From Pseudomonas paralcaligenes (GTDB lineage: Bacteria > Pseudomonadota > Gammaproteobacteria > Pseudomonadales > Pseudomonadaceae), in contig NZ_BPFX01000008.1 in NCBI RefSeq assembly GCF_019655855.1, positions 1 through 50,483 on the forward strand: a DNA stretch of 50,483 nt, written 5' to 3'. How positions within the stretch are numbered: position 1 is the stretch's first letter; each line of letters begins with the position of its first letter. The notes beneath the pieces are model-generated. The model was not told where the DNA came from. It saw nothing but the letters and a program-made list of their open reading frames with translations, and made no database searches. This document shows positions 1 to 8,999 of this stretch, in pieces. The position numbers were made by a program, and so were the translations under genes.

Positions 1-3000
1 GCGCCGGCCACCAGCGAGTTGATGATCGCCGCGGGCAGGATGCCCGGATCGCCGCCGTCCAGCAGCAGCCCATCGCCCCCGCCGCCCGGCAGGGGGCTTT
101 CCACGATCGGAGGCGAAGCGTCAGTGCCGGCCTCGAACGCGATGTAGGCGCCGATATCCCCGCCGTCTTCCTGCAACAGATCGCCGAGGTCGATGCTCTC
201 CTGGTTCGGTTCGAGGCCGCTGCCGGACGACGTATCGTCGGCCGGGTGGTCGAAGGCGTCGTCTGCGATCAGCAGGGCGTCCTCGCGCTCGTCCAGCAGC
301 AGGGCGGCGCTGCTGGCGTCGTCCGCCGTGCCGCTGGCGAGCGGGGCCATGCGTCCGCCGGTGGCGCCGCTCTCCAGGGTCAGGTGGAGGGTAGCGGTGG
401 CCTGGCTGCCGTCGCCGTCCGCGATGGTGTAGAGCACCTTGAAGGTGACGTCCTGGGTGATCTTGAAGCCGGTGACCGGGTTGAAGCTGTAGTTGCCGCT
501 GTGGGCGTCGATCTTCAGCAGGCCGATGTCGGCGCCCAGGTCCAGCTGGTAGAAGTCGCCGTCGAAGGTCGCGGGCAGGTCGCCCGTGCCGTCGCCATCG
601 CTGTCCAGGCTGACCGCGACGATCTTCTGGGCGGCCGCCCCATCGGCGCCGAAGTCGTCGGCGACGTTGCCGGAGACGCTGCCGTCGAGCAGGCCGCCGA
701 CCTGCACGGTGCCCTGCAGCACGCCGTTGAGGTCGAGCGGGTTGACCACCACGATGGTGTTGGGGTTGTGCACGGTGCTTTCCTGGACGAAGTCGCCCGG
801 GTCGTGGAGCAGGCCGTCGTCGGTGTTCCAGGTCAGCGGCGGGTTGCCGCTCGGCGACCAGGCCACGGTGTCCAGGTTGCTCTTGGCGTAGTCGTTGACC
901 AGTTCACTGCCGATGCCCACCGCGTAGACGGAATCCACGCCCTTGTCGGTGAGGAAGTCCACCCAGCCGTCCCGCTCGCTGGAGGAGATCGACACCGACG
1001 GCCGGTTGGCGCCCAGCGGGGTGGCCGGGTAGCCGTCGGAGAGGAAGTAGACGTAGGTGTGGTCGACGTCCGGCGGGGTGCCGTAGTTGGCCTGGACCTG
1101 CCTCAGGGCGTCGTCGAAGTTGGTGCCGATGCCGGTACCGACACCGCGGATGGCGGCGATGGCGGCGGCGGGGTCGTTGAACCAGCCGTGGTAGGTGGCG
1201 TTGTCGTCGAAGGTCACCAGCATCACATTCTGCAGGCTGCCGCCGTAGCTGGTGATCAGGTTCTCCAGGGCGTTCTGGGCCAGGGCCAGGCGCGTGGTGG
1301 TGCCGCCGCCCGGCAGGCTGACCACGCCGCCGAGGAACGGGCTGACCATGGTCGCCGAGGTGTCGAGCATGATCACCAGGTTGACCGTGGCCGCCGTGCT
1401 GCCCTCGGTCAGTACCACGAAGTCGTCCACCGCCACGGGCGCCGCGTCGGCGACGTTGACGGTAACGGTCGCCTCGGCGCTGTAGGCGTCGCCGTCGAAG
1501 GCCTGGTAGCCGAAGGTGGGCGCGGGGCCGTCGTTGGTCGAGTCGAAGTCGCCCGGCGGCAGGTAGGTCAGCAGGCCGCTGGCGGCGTCGGCCGCGCTGA
1601 TCACGGCGGTGCCCGCGGCGACGGCGGCCGCGCTGACGGCCACGCCGTTGATCTGCAGGGTGCCGTGGTCGGGCAGCGAGGTGATGCGGAAGCTGTCCAC
1701 CGCGTCGCCGATATCCGGATCGCTGCCGGACAGGGCGATGACCAGCGGCGCGCCGCCCTGAACGGCGTTGGCCGACAGGTCGACGGCTTGGGGCGCATCG
1801 TTGACCGGGGTGATGCCGATGCTGACGGTGACGATGTTGCCGTCGACGGTGCCGTCGTTGGCCCGGTAGGTGAAGCTGTCGGCGGTGGTCTCGCTGCCGT
1901 TGTGGGTGTAGCTGAAGGTGCCGTCGGCGTTCAGCGTCAGGGTGCCGTTGACGGGGCCGGAGACCAGGATCGCGCTGAGCGGGTCGCCGTCGGCGTCGCT
2001 GTCGTTGGCCAGCACGCTGGTGGCGCCGCCGACCAGCACGGTGGCGGTGCCGCCCTCGGCCACCACGATGCTGTCGGCCAGCGAGACCGGCGCGTCGTTG
2101 AGCGGGTTGACGCCGATGGTCACGGTGCTGGTGGCGAAGCCGCCGTTGCCGTCGGAAACGGTGACGACGAAGCTGTCCGGGCCGTTGTAGCCGGCGTTCG
2201 GGGTGTAGGTGAAGGCGCCAGTGGCCGGGTTGAGCACCACGCTGCCGTTGCTCGGCGCACCGGTGGTGGCGAAGCTGAGCGTGTCGCCCTCGATGTCGGC
2301 GCCGGTGACGGTGCTGCTGATCGGCACGTTCTCGTCGGTGACCAGGCCCAGGTCGCTGGTGGTCGGGGCATCGTTGACCGGGGTGACGGTGATGGCCACC
2401 GCGTCGGTGCTGGTGTCGGTGCCGTCGCTGGCGACGATGGTCAGCGTGTCCGGGCCGTTGTAGTCGGGGGCCGGGGTATAGGTGAGCTGGGCCATGGCGT
2501 TGTTGATCGCCGCCTGGCTGCCGGTCAGCACCAGGGTGCTGGTGCCCGCGCCGCTGACGCCCGCGCCGAGCCCGTTGAGGCCGACGTCGAGTACGCCGTG
2601 GGTGACGCTGAGGGTGACGGTGAGGCTGTCCAGTTCCGGGTCGAACACGCCGAGGGCATTGCTGGTGGCCAGGGAGAAGACCTTGCTGGTGTCTTCCGGG
2701 GTGGTCTGCGCCTGCGGCACGTGGATGAGCGGCGCGTCGTTGACCGGGGTGATGGTGATGTCCAGGGTCGAGCTGGCGCTGTCGGTGCCGTCGTTGAGGG
2801 TGAAGATCACCTGGGGCACGGTGCCGTTGTAGTTGGGCAGCGGGGTGAAGGTGTAGGTGCCGTCGCTGTCGATCCGCAGGGTGCCGACCAGCGGAATCTG
2901 CACCGGCGTGCCCACCGGGTGCTGCATCAGCGGCGCGGCGGCGAAGCGGAAGCCGGTGATGCTCAGGGCGTCGCCGTCCACGTCGCTGGCGTGGGTCAGC

Positions 3001-4460
3001 AGGTTGCCGCTGACCACGCTGTCTTCCGGGCCGCTGTTGGTTTCCGGTGCGGCCAGCGGCGGGTCGTTGACCGGGGTGACGGTGATCGCGACGCTGTCGG
3101 TGGCCGTCGCCTGGCCGTCGCTGCTGCTGATGATCAGGGTGTCCGGGCCGTGGTAGTTGGCGTCCGGGGTGTAGGTGAGCTGGGCCATGGCGTTGTTGAT
3201 CGCCACGTGGCCGCCGGTCAGCACCAGGGTGCCGGTCCCGCTGCCGCTGACCGTGACGCCGAGCAGGTTGAGGCCCACTTCCAGCACGCCGTGCTGCACG
3301 CTCAGGGTGGTGGTCAGCGTGTCCAAGTCGACGTCGAAGGCGCCGAGGGCGTTGCTGGTCAGCAGGGAGAAGGTCAGCGGCGTATCTTCCGGGGTGGTCT
3401 GCGCCTGCGGCACGTGGTGGAAGGGCGGGTCGTTGACCGGCGTGACGTCGATGCTGACGGTGGTGCTGGCGCTGCTGCGGCCATCGCTGATGGTGTAGGT
3501 GATGACCGGCACCGGGCCGTGGTAGTTGGGCAGCGGGGTGAAGCTGAAGCTGCCATTGGCATTGACCTGCAGGGTGCCGACGAGGGGGATGGCGACCGGG
3601 CTGCCGAGGGGCTGGCCGACCAGCGGCTGGGTGCTCAGGGTAAAGCCGGTGATGACCAGGCTGTCGCCGTCGGCATCGAAGTCGTTGCTCAGCAGGTTGC
3701 CGCTGATCGAGCCGCCCTCGGCCAGGGTGTAGCTGTCGGCGACAGCCACCGGCGGGGTGTTGGTGACCGGGCCGGGCGGGGTGACCGGCGGCTCGGGTTC
3801 TTCCACGGGCGGCTCCGGCTCCTCGATCGGGGGCTCGGGCTCTTCCACCGGCGGCTCGGGTTGTTCGACCGGTGGTTCCGGTTCCTCCACGGGCGGCTCC
3901 GGCGCTTCCGGCTCCGGTTCCGGCTCGATGGGCGGCGGTTCCGTCGCGGCGGCGGGGACGAAGTCGTCGATGCGCTCGTCGCGCTCGAGGGTGTGGGGGG
4001 CGAAGTCCAGGCCGCGAGTCTCGAAGCCCACCTGCGGGTCCAGTTCGGCGGCGGTGGCGTCCAGCATCACGAAGCCGTGGCCGCCGGCGATGCCGCTGCC
4101 GCCGCTGGTGGTGCCGGGATTGGCGCCGGCGGCGGTGGCCGGCAGCTCGGTGGTCGGGTCGGCGCCGGCGGCGATGGCCTGTTGCAGTTCGTCAGCCGAG
4201 GGGGCGTCGCTGACGGCTTCCGCCTGGGCGGCGGGGGCTGCGGGCTGGTCGCCGGCCGGGGCGGGCCACTGGCTGGCGCGGCCCAGGTCGACGGTCTGTC
4301 CGTCATCGAGCGTCAAGCTGATCCGGCCGGCCTCGCCGGTCTGCACCTGTTCGCCGCGGAACAGGCGGTCGCCCTCGACCAGCAGGCGCCGGACACCGTC
4401 GGGAGACAGGGCCATCACCTGGCCGACGACGGTTTTCACAACAGCGATGACATTGCTCAT
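1..4460 (-). CDS. LapA-like RTX adhesin with retention module (C-terminus beyond window)
   Basis: Large surface adhesin exported by type I secretion. The frame is open from ATG at 4460 to the window edge (about 1486 residues). Residues 1-125 resemble the LapA retention module, with TAAG at 109-112 as the likely LapG cleavage site and the conserved segment VGFETRGL soon after. A Pro/Glu repeat linker (PEPPVEEPEPP type) spans about residues 175-230. Six or seven cadherin/Ig-like domains of 90-120 residues follow, with joints reading TPVNDAP or TPVNDPP. A von Willebrand A domain begins near residue 1025 (MIDAS-like DTSAT). Near the edge SIDLGDLLQEDGG resembles the start of a type I secretion target region, so the true C-terminus is probably close. 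It is divergent from the lapBC-like genes that should export it. Family membership is secure; whether it is LapA itself or a paralogue is not. Confidence 0.88.
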   Translation of the reverse strand, partial: MSNVIAVVKTVVGQVMALSPDGVRRLLVEGDRLFRGEQVQTGEAGRISLTLDDGQTVDLGRASQWPAPAGDQPAAPAAQAEAVSDAPSADELQQAIAAGADPTTELPATAAGANPGTTSGGSGIAGGHGFVMLDATAAELDPQVGFETRGLDFAPHTLERDERIDDFVPAAATEPPPIEPEPEPEAPEPPVEEPEPPVEQPEPPVEEPEPPIEEPEPPVEEPEPPVTPPGPVTNTPPVAVADSYTLAEGGSISGNLLSNDFDADGDSLVITGFTLSTQPLVGQPLGSPVAIPLVGTLQVNANGSFSFTPLPNYHGPVPVITYTISDGRSSASTTVSIDVTPVNDPPFHHVPQAQTTPEDTPLTFSLLTSNALGAFDVDLDTLTTTLSVQHGVLEVGLNLLGVTVSGSGTGTLVLTGGHVAINNAMAQLTYTPDANYHGPDTLIISSSDGQATATDSVAITVTPVNDPPLAAPETNSGPEDSVVSGNLLTHASDVDGDALSITGFRFAAAPLMQHPVGTPVQIPLVGTLRIDSDGTYTFTPLPNYNGTVPQVIFTLNDGTDSASSTLDITITPVNDAPLIHVPQAQTTPEDTSKVFSLATSNALGVFDPELDSLTVTLSVTHGVLDVGLNGLGAGVSGAGTSTLVLTGSQAAINNAMAQLTYTPAPDYNGPDTLTIVASDGTDTSTDAVAITVTPVNDAPTTSDLGLVTDENVPISSTVTGADIEGDTLSFATTGAPSNGSVVLNPATGAFTYTPNAGYNGPDSFVVTVSDGNGGFATSTVTIGVNPLNDAPVSLADSIVVAEGGTATVLVGGATSVLANDSDADGDPLSAILVSGPVNGTLTLNADGTFSYTHNGSETTADSFTYRANDGTVDGNIVTVSIGITPVNDAPQAVDLSANAVQGGAPLVIALSGSDPDIGDAVDSFRITSLPDHGTLQINGVAVSAAAVAAGTAVISAADAASGLLTYLPPGDFDSTNDGPAPTFGYQAFDGDAYSAEATVTVNVADAAPVAVDDFVVLTEGSTAATVNLVIMLDTSATMVSPFLGGVVSLPGGGTTTRLALAQNALENLITSYGGSLQNVMLVTFDDNATYHGWFNDPAAAIAAIRGVGTGIGTNFDDALRQVQANYGTPPDVDHTYVYFLSDGYPATPLGANRPSVSISSSERDGWVDFLTDKGVDSVYAVGIGSELVNDYAKSNLDTVAWSPSGNPPLTWNTDDGLLHDPGDFVQESTVHNPNTIVVVNPLDLNGVLQGTVQVGGLLDGSVSGNVADDFGADGAAAQKIVAVSLDSDGDGTGDLPATFDGDFYQLDLGADIGLLKIDAHSGNYSFNPVTGFKITQDVTFKVLYTIADGDGSQATATLHLTLESGATGGRMAPLASGTADDASSAALLLDEREDALLIADDAFDHPADDTSSGSGLEPNQESIDLGDLLQEDGGDIGAYIAFEAGTDASPPIVESPLPGGGGDGLLLDGGDPGILPAAIINSLVAG

Positions 4461-4765
4461 GACGGACTCTCCTTTGTCTGGCTTCCGCAGGCTTCCCGAC
4501 GTACCCCGGCGAGACGCCGGCGTCGTGTTCGCTACGGTGCGGCAACTTTTTATCGCCAGAAATTTGTCATATTCCTGACGGTTATTGTGTTAATGCCAAA
4601 GTATTGACCATGCGGCGGCCATGCTAAACAATCGCCCCCGCCATGTCACTTTGCTATTGCGCGGCGTCTTCCCCGGTCCCGATCAACGGTCGCGTCGCCG
4701 GCCGCGGTGGCGGGGCGCGTGGAACCTGAAGGAGTTGGCGGGCCGGGCTCGCCGGAGGGAACCCG
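4461..4765. promoter_or_regulatory. divergent promoter region between adhesin and lapB-like gene
   Basis: This 305-bp non-coding gap separates two divergent genes and should hold both promoters. It is AT-richer than its surroundings around 4545-4635. A weak sigma70-like arrangement is visible on the plus strand (TTGACC at 4604-4609, TAAACA at 4625-4630), but the 15-bp spacing is short. The lapB-like gene has a good ribosome site, GGAGGG, just before its ATG. No operator could be identified. Confidence 0.4.
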
Positions 4766-6943
4766 ATGAGCAGTACCGAGAGCCAGCCCGTGTCCGCCGC
4801 GCACCACCCGACGTTGCACCTGGGCGACCCCCGTGCGCGCCATGACGACCCGCTGCTGGACGGCCTGCTGGCGCTCTGCGCACTGCACCGGCGCCCGGCC
4901 ACCCGGGCCATGCTCAGCGCCGGCCTGCCACTGCCGGCCCAGCGCCTGTCGCCCGAGCTGCTGCCCCGCGCCGCCGCCCGCGCCGGCCTGCAGGGGCGCT
5001 GGCTGCATCGGCCGCTGCGGCAGATCCCGGCCATCGCCCTGCCGGCGCTGCTGCTGCTCAAGGAAGGCCGCACCGCCGTCCTCCTGGCCCGCGAGGGCGA
5101 CCAGGCGCGCCTGCTGCTCGGCGAGAGCGACGGCGGCGAGGTGTGCGTGGCCCTCGACCTGCTGGAGGAGGACTACAGCGGCGAGGTGTTCTTCGCCCAG
5201 CCGCGCCACGCCTTCGACCAGGACCGCGAGAGCCTGATCCCACGCACCCGCGCCTGGTTCCGCGACACCCTGGCGCGCTCGCGCTGGCTGTACATCGACG
5301 CGGTGGCGGCCAGCGTGCTGATCAACCTGATCGGCCTGTTCGCCCCGCTGTTCGTGATGAACGTCTACGACCGGGTGGTGCCGAACCAGGCCGAGGCCAC
5401 CCTGTGGGTTCTGGCGGTGGGCATTTCCGGCGCCTTCCTGTTCGACCTGCTGCTCAAGACCATGCGCGGCCTGTGCCTGGACCTGGCCGGCAAGAAGACC
5501 GACCTGATCATCTCCGCCAGCCTGTACCAGCGCATCGTCGGGATGGCCATGAAGATGCGCCCGGCGCGGGTCGGCAGCTTCGCCCAGCACATCCACGAGT
5601 TCCAGGTGCTGCGCGACTTCCTCGCCTCGCTGACCCTGACCAGCCTGATCGACCTGCCGTTCACCCTGCTGGTGCTGGCGGTGATCGCCTGGCTCGGCGG
5701 CCACCTGGTGTGGATTCCGCTGCTGGCCTTCCCCCTGGCCCTGGGCCTCGGCTGGCTGCTGCAGCGGCCGCTGGCCGAGACCATGGAACGCACCATGGCG
5801 CTGTCCGCCGAGCGCCAGTCGAGCCTGATCGAGACCCTGGCCGGGCTCGACGCGGTCAAGGTCAACAATGCCGAGAGCGAGCGCCAGTATCTGTGGGAGC
5901 AGACCATCGGCACCCTCGGCCGCCTGGAGCTGCGCGCGTGCATGCTGTCGAGCCTGGCGCTCAACCTGACTGGCTTCATCCAGCAACTGGCCGGGGTGGT
6001 GACCATTGTCCTCGGCGTGTACCTGATCATCGCCGGCGAGTTGAGCATGGGCGGGCTGATCGCCTGCTACATGCTCGGCACCCGCGCGCTGGCGCCGCTC
6101 GGCCAGCTGTCCGGGTTGCTCACCCGTTACCAGCAGGCGCGGGTGAGCATGCAGAGCATCGACCAGATGATGGCGCTGCCGCAGGAGCGCGAGGAGCAGA
6201 CCCGAACCCTCAGCCGCCCGCAACTGCGCGGCGCCATCGAATGCCGCCAGCTGGAGTTTCGCTACCCGCAGCAGCAGGACGCCGCCCTGAGCGGCATCGA
6301 CCTGCGTATCGCGCCCGGCGAGAAGGTCGGCATCATCGGCCGCAGCGGCTCGGGCAAGAGTTCCCTGGCCAAGCTGCTGGTGGGCCTGTACCAGGCCGAC
6401 GCCGGCCACCTGCTGGTGGACGGCGTGGACGTGCGCCAGCTGGACGTCGGCGACCTGCGCCACAACATCGGCTACGTCGCCCAGGACATCCAGCTGTTCT
6501 CCGGCAGCCTGCGCGACAACCTGGTCAGCGGCGCCCGCTACGTGGAGGACGAGCTGGTGCTACAGGCCGCCGAGCTGGCCGGGGTGCACGAGTTCGCCCG
6601 CCTGCACCCGCAGGGCTACGAACTGCCGGTGGGCGAGCGCGGCCAGCTGCTCTCCGGCGGCCAGCGCCAGGCCGTGGCCCTGGCCCGCGCGCTGCTGCTC
6701 GACCCGCCGATCCTGCTGCTCGACGAGCCCACCAGCGCCCTCGACAACACCGGCGAGGAGCGCCTCAAGCAGCGCCTGAAACCCTACATCGCCGACAAGA
6801 CCCTGGTGCTGGTCACCCACCGCACCTCGCTGCTCAGCCTGGTGGACCGGTTGGTGGTGATCGACCGCGGTCGCATCGTCGCCGACGGGCCCAAGGCCGA
6901 GGTGATGGACGCACTCAAGGGAGGCCGCATCCATGTGGCGTGA
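4766..6943 (+). CDS. type I secretion ABC permease/ATPase, LapB-like
   Basis: Inner-membrane ABC exporter (725 residues) of the HlyB/LapB class that powers export of the divergent adhesin. The N-terminal 130 residues resemble a C39 peptidase-like domain but lack an evident catalytic Cys-His arrangement, as expected for exporters of uncleaved RTX proteins. About residues 165-440 hold six membrane helices. The ATPase follows with Walker A GRSGSGKSS (about 525), signature LSGGQRQ (about 628), Walker B ILLLDEPTS (about 648) and the H-loop in VLVTHR. The start follows a GGAGGG ribosome site. Its 3' end overlaps the next gene by 11 bp, so the two are translationally coupled. No outer-membrane TolC/LapE gene is present here. 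Confidence 0.93.
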   Translation: MSSTESQPVSAAHHPTLHLGDPRARHDDPLLDGLLALCALHRRPATRAMLSAGLPLPAQRLSPELLPRAAARAGLQGRWLHRPLRQIPAIALPALLLLKEGRTAVLLAREGDQARLLLGESDGGEVCVALDLLEEDYSGEVFFAQPRHAFDQDRESLIPRTRAWFRDTLARSRWLYIDAVAASVLINLIGLFAPLFVMNVYDRVVPNQAEATLWVLAVGISGAFLFDLLLKTMRGLCLDLAGKKTDLIISASLYQRIVGMAMKMRPARVGSFAQHIHEFQVLRDFLASLTLTSLIDLPFTLLVLAVIAWLGGHLVWIPLLAFPLALGLGWLLQRPLAETMERTMALSAERQSSLIETLAGLDAVKVNNAESERQYLWEQTIGTLGRLELRACMLSSLALNLTGFIQQLAGVVTIVLGVYLIIAGELSMGGLIACYMLGTRALAPLGQLSGLLTRYQQARVSMQSIDQMMALPQEREEQTRTLSRPQLRGAIECRQLEFRYPQQQDAALSGIDLRIAPGEKVGIIGRSGSGKSSLAKLLVGLYQADAGHLLVDGVDVRQLDVGDLRHNIGYVAQDIQLFSGSLRDNLVSGARYVEDELVLQAAELAGVHEFARLHPQGYELPVGERGQLLSGGQRQAVALARALLLDPPILLLDEPTSALDNTGEERLKQRLKPYIADKTLVLVTHRTSLLSLVDRLVVIDRGRIVADGPKAEVMDALKGGRIHVA

Positions 6944-8294
6944 CACCTTCTCCCAACAGCTGCGCGGCTACTTCCGCGGCCGCGAGTCCCTGGTCGGGCA
7001 GCCCTTGCCGGAAGTGCGCAAGGCGCTGATCGAGGACGCCCCGCGCCTGGTGCGCCTGACCCTCTGGAGCCTGATCGGTTTCAGCCTGTTCGCCCTGCTG
7101 TGGGCGCATTTCGCCGTGGTCGACGAAGTCACCCGCGGCGATGGCAAGGCCATTCCCTCGTCCAAGCTGCAGAAGATTCAGAACCTGGAAGGCGGCATCG
7201 TCGCCGAGCTTTTCGTCCGCGAGGGCCAGGTGGTGGAGGCCGGTGCGCCGCTGCTGCGCCTGGACGACACCCGCTTCGCCTCCAATGTCGGCGAGACCGA
7301 GGCCGACCGCCTGGCGCTGTTGCTGCGGGTGGAGCGGCTGGCCGCCGAGGTCGAGGAACGCGAACCGGAGCTGCCGGCCAACGCGCTGGAGGCCGTGCCG
7401 AGGCTGGCCGCCAGCGAGCAGGCGCTGTACCAGAGCCGCCGCCAGCAGCTGCAGGACGAGGTGGCGGGCCTGGAGGAACAGCTGGTGCAGCGGCGCCAGG
7501 AACTGCGCGAGTACGTCTCCAAGCGCGACCAGTACCAGCGCGGGCTGAACCTGCTGCGCCAGGAGATCGACATGTCCGAGCCGCTGGTGGCCAAGGGCGC
7601 GATATCCCAGGTGGAAGTGCTGCGCCTGCGCCGCTCGGAAGTGGAGAACCGCGGCCAGCTGGACGCCACCATCCTGGCGATTCCCCGCGCCGAGTCGGCG
7701 ATCAAGGAGGTCGAGCGCAAGATCGCCGAGACCCGCTCGCGCTTCCGCAGCGACGCGCTCACCCAGCTCAACGAGGCGCGCACCGAGCTGAGCAAGGTGC
7801 AGGCCAGCGGCAAGGCGCTGGAGGACCGGGTCAACCGCACCCTGGTCACCTCGCCGGTGCGCGGCATCGTCAAGCAGCTGCTGGTCAACACCATCGGCGG
7901 GGTGATCCAGCCGGGCAGCGACCTGGTGGAGATCGTGCCGCTGGACGACACCCTGCTGGTGGAAGCGCGCATCCGCCCGCAGGACATCGCCTTCCTGCAT
8001 CCCGGGCAGAAGGCGATGGTCAAGTTCACCGCCTACGACTACACCATCTACGGCGGCCTGCCGGCCCAGCTGGAGCAGATCGGCGCGGATACCATCACCG
8101 ACGAGGAAGGCAACAGCTTCTACCTGATCCAGCTGCGCACGGAGAAAAGCCATCTGGGCAGCGAGGAGAGCCCGTTGCTGATCATCCCGGGGATGGTGGC
8201 GTCGGTGGACATCATCACCGGGCACAAGAGCGTGTTGAGCTATCTGCTCAAGCCGATCATCCGGGCGCGGGGGGAGGCGCTCAGGGAGCGCTAG
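6933..8294 (+). CDS. HlyD-family membrane fusion protein, LapC-like
   Basis: Periplasmic adaptor (453 residues) linking the LapB-like ATPase to an outer-membrane pore. One N-terminal membrane helix lies at about residues 47-68. A biotinyl-lipoyl-like segment follows (KIQNLEGGIVAELFVREGQ), then a long coiled coil (about 110-300), the second lipoyl half (LVTSPVRGIVKQ) and a beta-barrel C-terminus. It starts inside the lapB-like gene and its stop overlaps the convergent tetR gene by 14 bp. A broken second copy of its middle and 3' end lies at 11047-11326. HlyD assignment is secure; partnership with the adhesin is inferred from position. Confidence 0.93.
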   Translation: MWRDTFSQQLRGYFRGRESLVGQPLPEVRKALIEDAPRLVRLTLWSLIGFSLFALLWAHFAVVDEVTRGDGKAIPSSKLQKIQNLEGGIVAELFVREGQVVEAGAPLLRLDDTRFASNVGETEADRLALLLRVERLAAEVEEREPELPANALEAVPRLAASEQALYQSRRQQLQDEVAGLEEQLVQRRQELREYVSKRDQYQRGLNLLRQEIDMSEPLVAKGAISQVEVLRLRRSEVENRGQLDATILAIPRAESAIKEVERKIAETRSRFRSDALTQLNEARTELSKVQASGKALEDRVNRTLVTSPVRGIVKQLLVNTIGGVIQPGSDLVEIVPLDDTLLVEARIRPQDIAFLHPGQKAMVKFTAYDYTIYGGLPAQLEQIGADTITDEEGNSFYLIQLRTEKSHLGSEESPLLIIPGMVASVDIITGHKSVLSYLLKPIIRARGEALRER

Positions 8295-8949
8295 GGCTTT
8301 CCAGGGCGCCCTGTATCAGGCGCTCTGTCTCCTCCAGCCATTCCTGCAGGCGCATGGCGTCGAGCTGGCCGAGGGCCGCGTAGCGCCGCCCGCCCCAGAC
8401 CATCAGGAACAGCGCCTCGACCCGGACTGGCGGCGTGGGCTGAGGCAGGTCCGTGCAGGCGTCGAATACCTCCTGCCACTTGCCGAGCAGTTCCTGGTAG
8501 GCGCGCAGGTGGTGCTTGGGCTCGGCGACCCTGGCCTCCAGCCCCGCCATTTCGTAGGTGAACAGCTGGTACATGGATTCCTGCGGGCCGCAGCTCAGCC
8601 GCAGCAGGCGCGACAGCCGGGTACGCCAGTCCAGCGGCGGCGCGATCACCTGCTGGTCGATGTGCTCCAGCAGCTGCTCGATGCAGTGGCGGATATAGCC
8701 CGAGAGCAGCGCCTCCTTGCCGGGGAAATATTCGTACAGGGTGCCCACCGCGAAGCCCGACTCCAGCGCCACCGCGCGGGTGGTGGCGGCGTCCCAGCCG
8801 TCGCGCTGCAGAATCCGAACGAAGGCCTGGTAGATGGCCTCCACGGTGAACTGGGCGCGTGCCTGGCGTGGACGCTTGAGCGGCTTGGTTCTGGGCCTCT
8901 CCACCTCCGTGCTGGTTGCGCCGCGGTTTCCGAACCCGTTCTTGTGCAT
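8281..8949 (-). CDS. TetR/AcrR-family transcriptional regulator
   Basis: A 222-residue one-component regulator. The N-terminal basic tail is followed by a TetR helix-turn-helix at about residues 35-80 (TTRAVALESGFAVGTLYEYF). The C-terminal ligand-binding half resembles the TetR_C domains seen in many Pseudomonas regulators but gives no clue to the ligand. The ATG follows a purine-rich AGAGGG. It is divergent from the DUF2855 gene with a 50-bp gap, so it probably represses that gene and itself. Its last codons overlap the end of the convergent lapC-like gene. Confidence 0.9.
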   Translation of the reverse strand: MHKNGFGNRGATSTEVERPRTKPLKRPRQARAQFTVEAIYQAFVRILQRDGWDAATTRAVALESGFAVGTLYEYFPGKEALLSGYIRHCIEQLLEHIDQQVIAPPLDWRTRLSRLLRLSCGPQESMYQLFTYEMAGLEARVAEPKHHLRAYQELLGKWQEVFDACTDLPQPTPPVRVEALFLMVWGGRRYAALGQLDAMRLQEWLEETERLIQGALESPSAP

Positions 8950-8999
8950 CGCCCTCTAACCTGTGGCTCATCATCAGTCGATCGCCAGAGGACCCGCAA
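8950..8999. promoter_or_regulatory. short divergent promoter between tetR and DUF2855 gene
   Basis: Only 50 bp separate the two divergent start codons, so both promoters and any TetR operator must lie here or overlap the coding ends. I see no clear palindrome. Confidence 0.3.

Noticed and set aside
246..4607. A 1453-codon open frame on the plus strand, rich in Gly, Val, Asp and Arg
   Set aside because: It is the antisense shadow of the repetitive adhesin gene. The minus-strand frame gives coherent retention, Ig-like and vWA domains; the plus-strand product is low-complexity.
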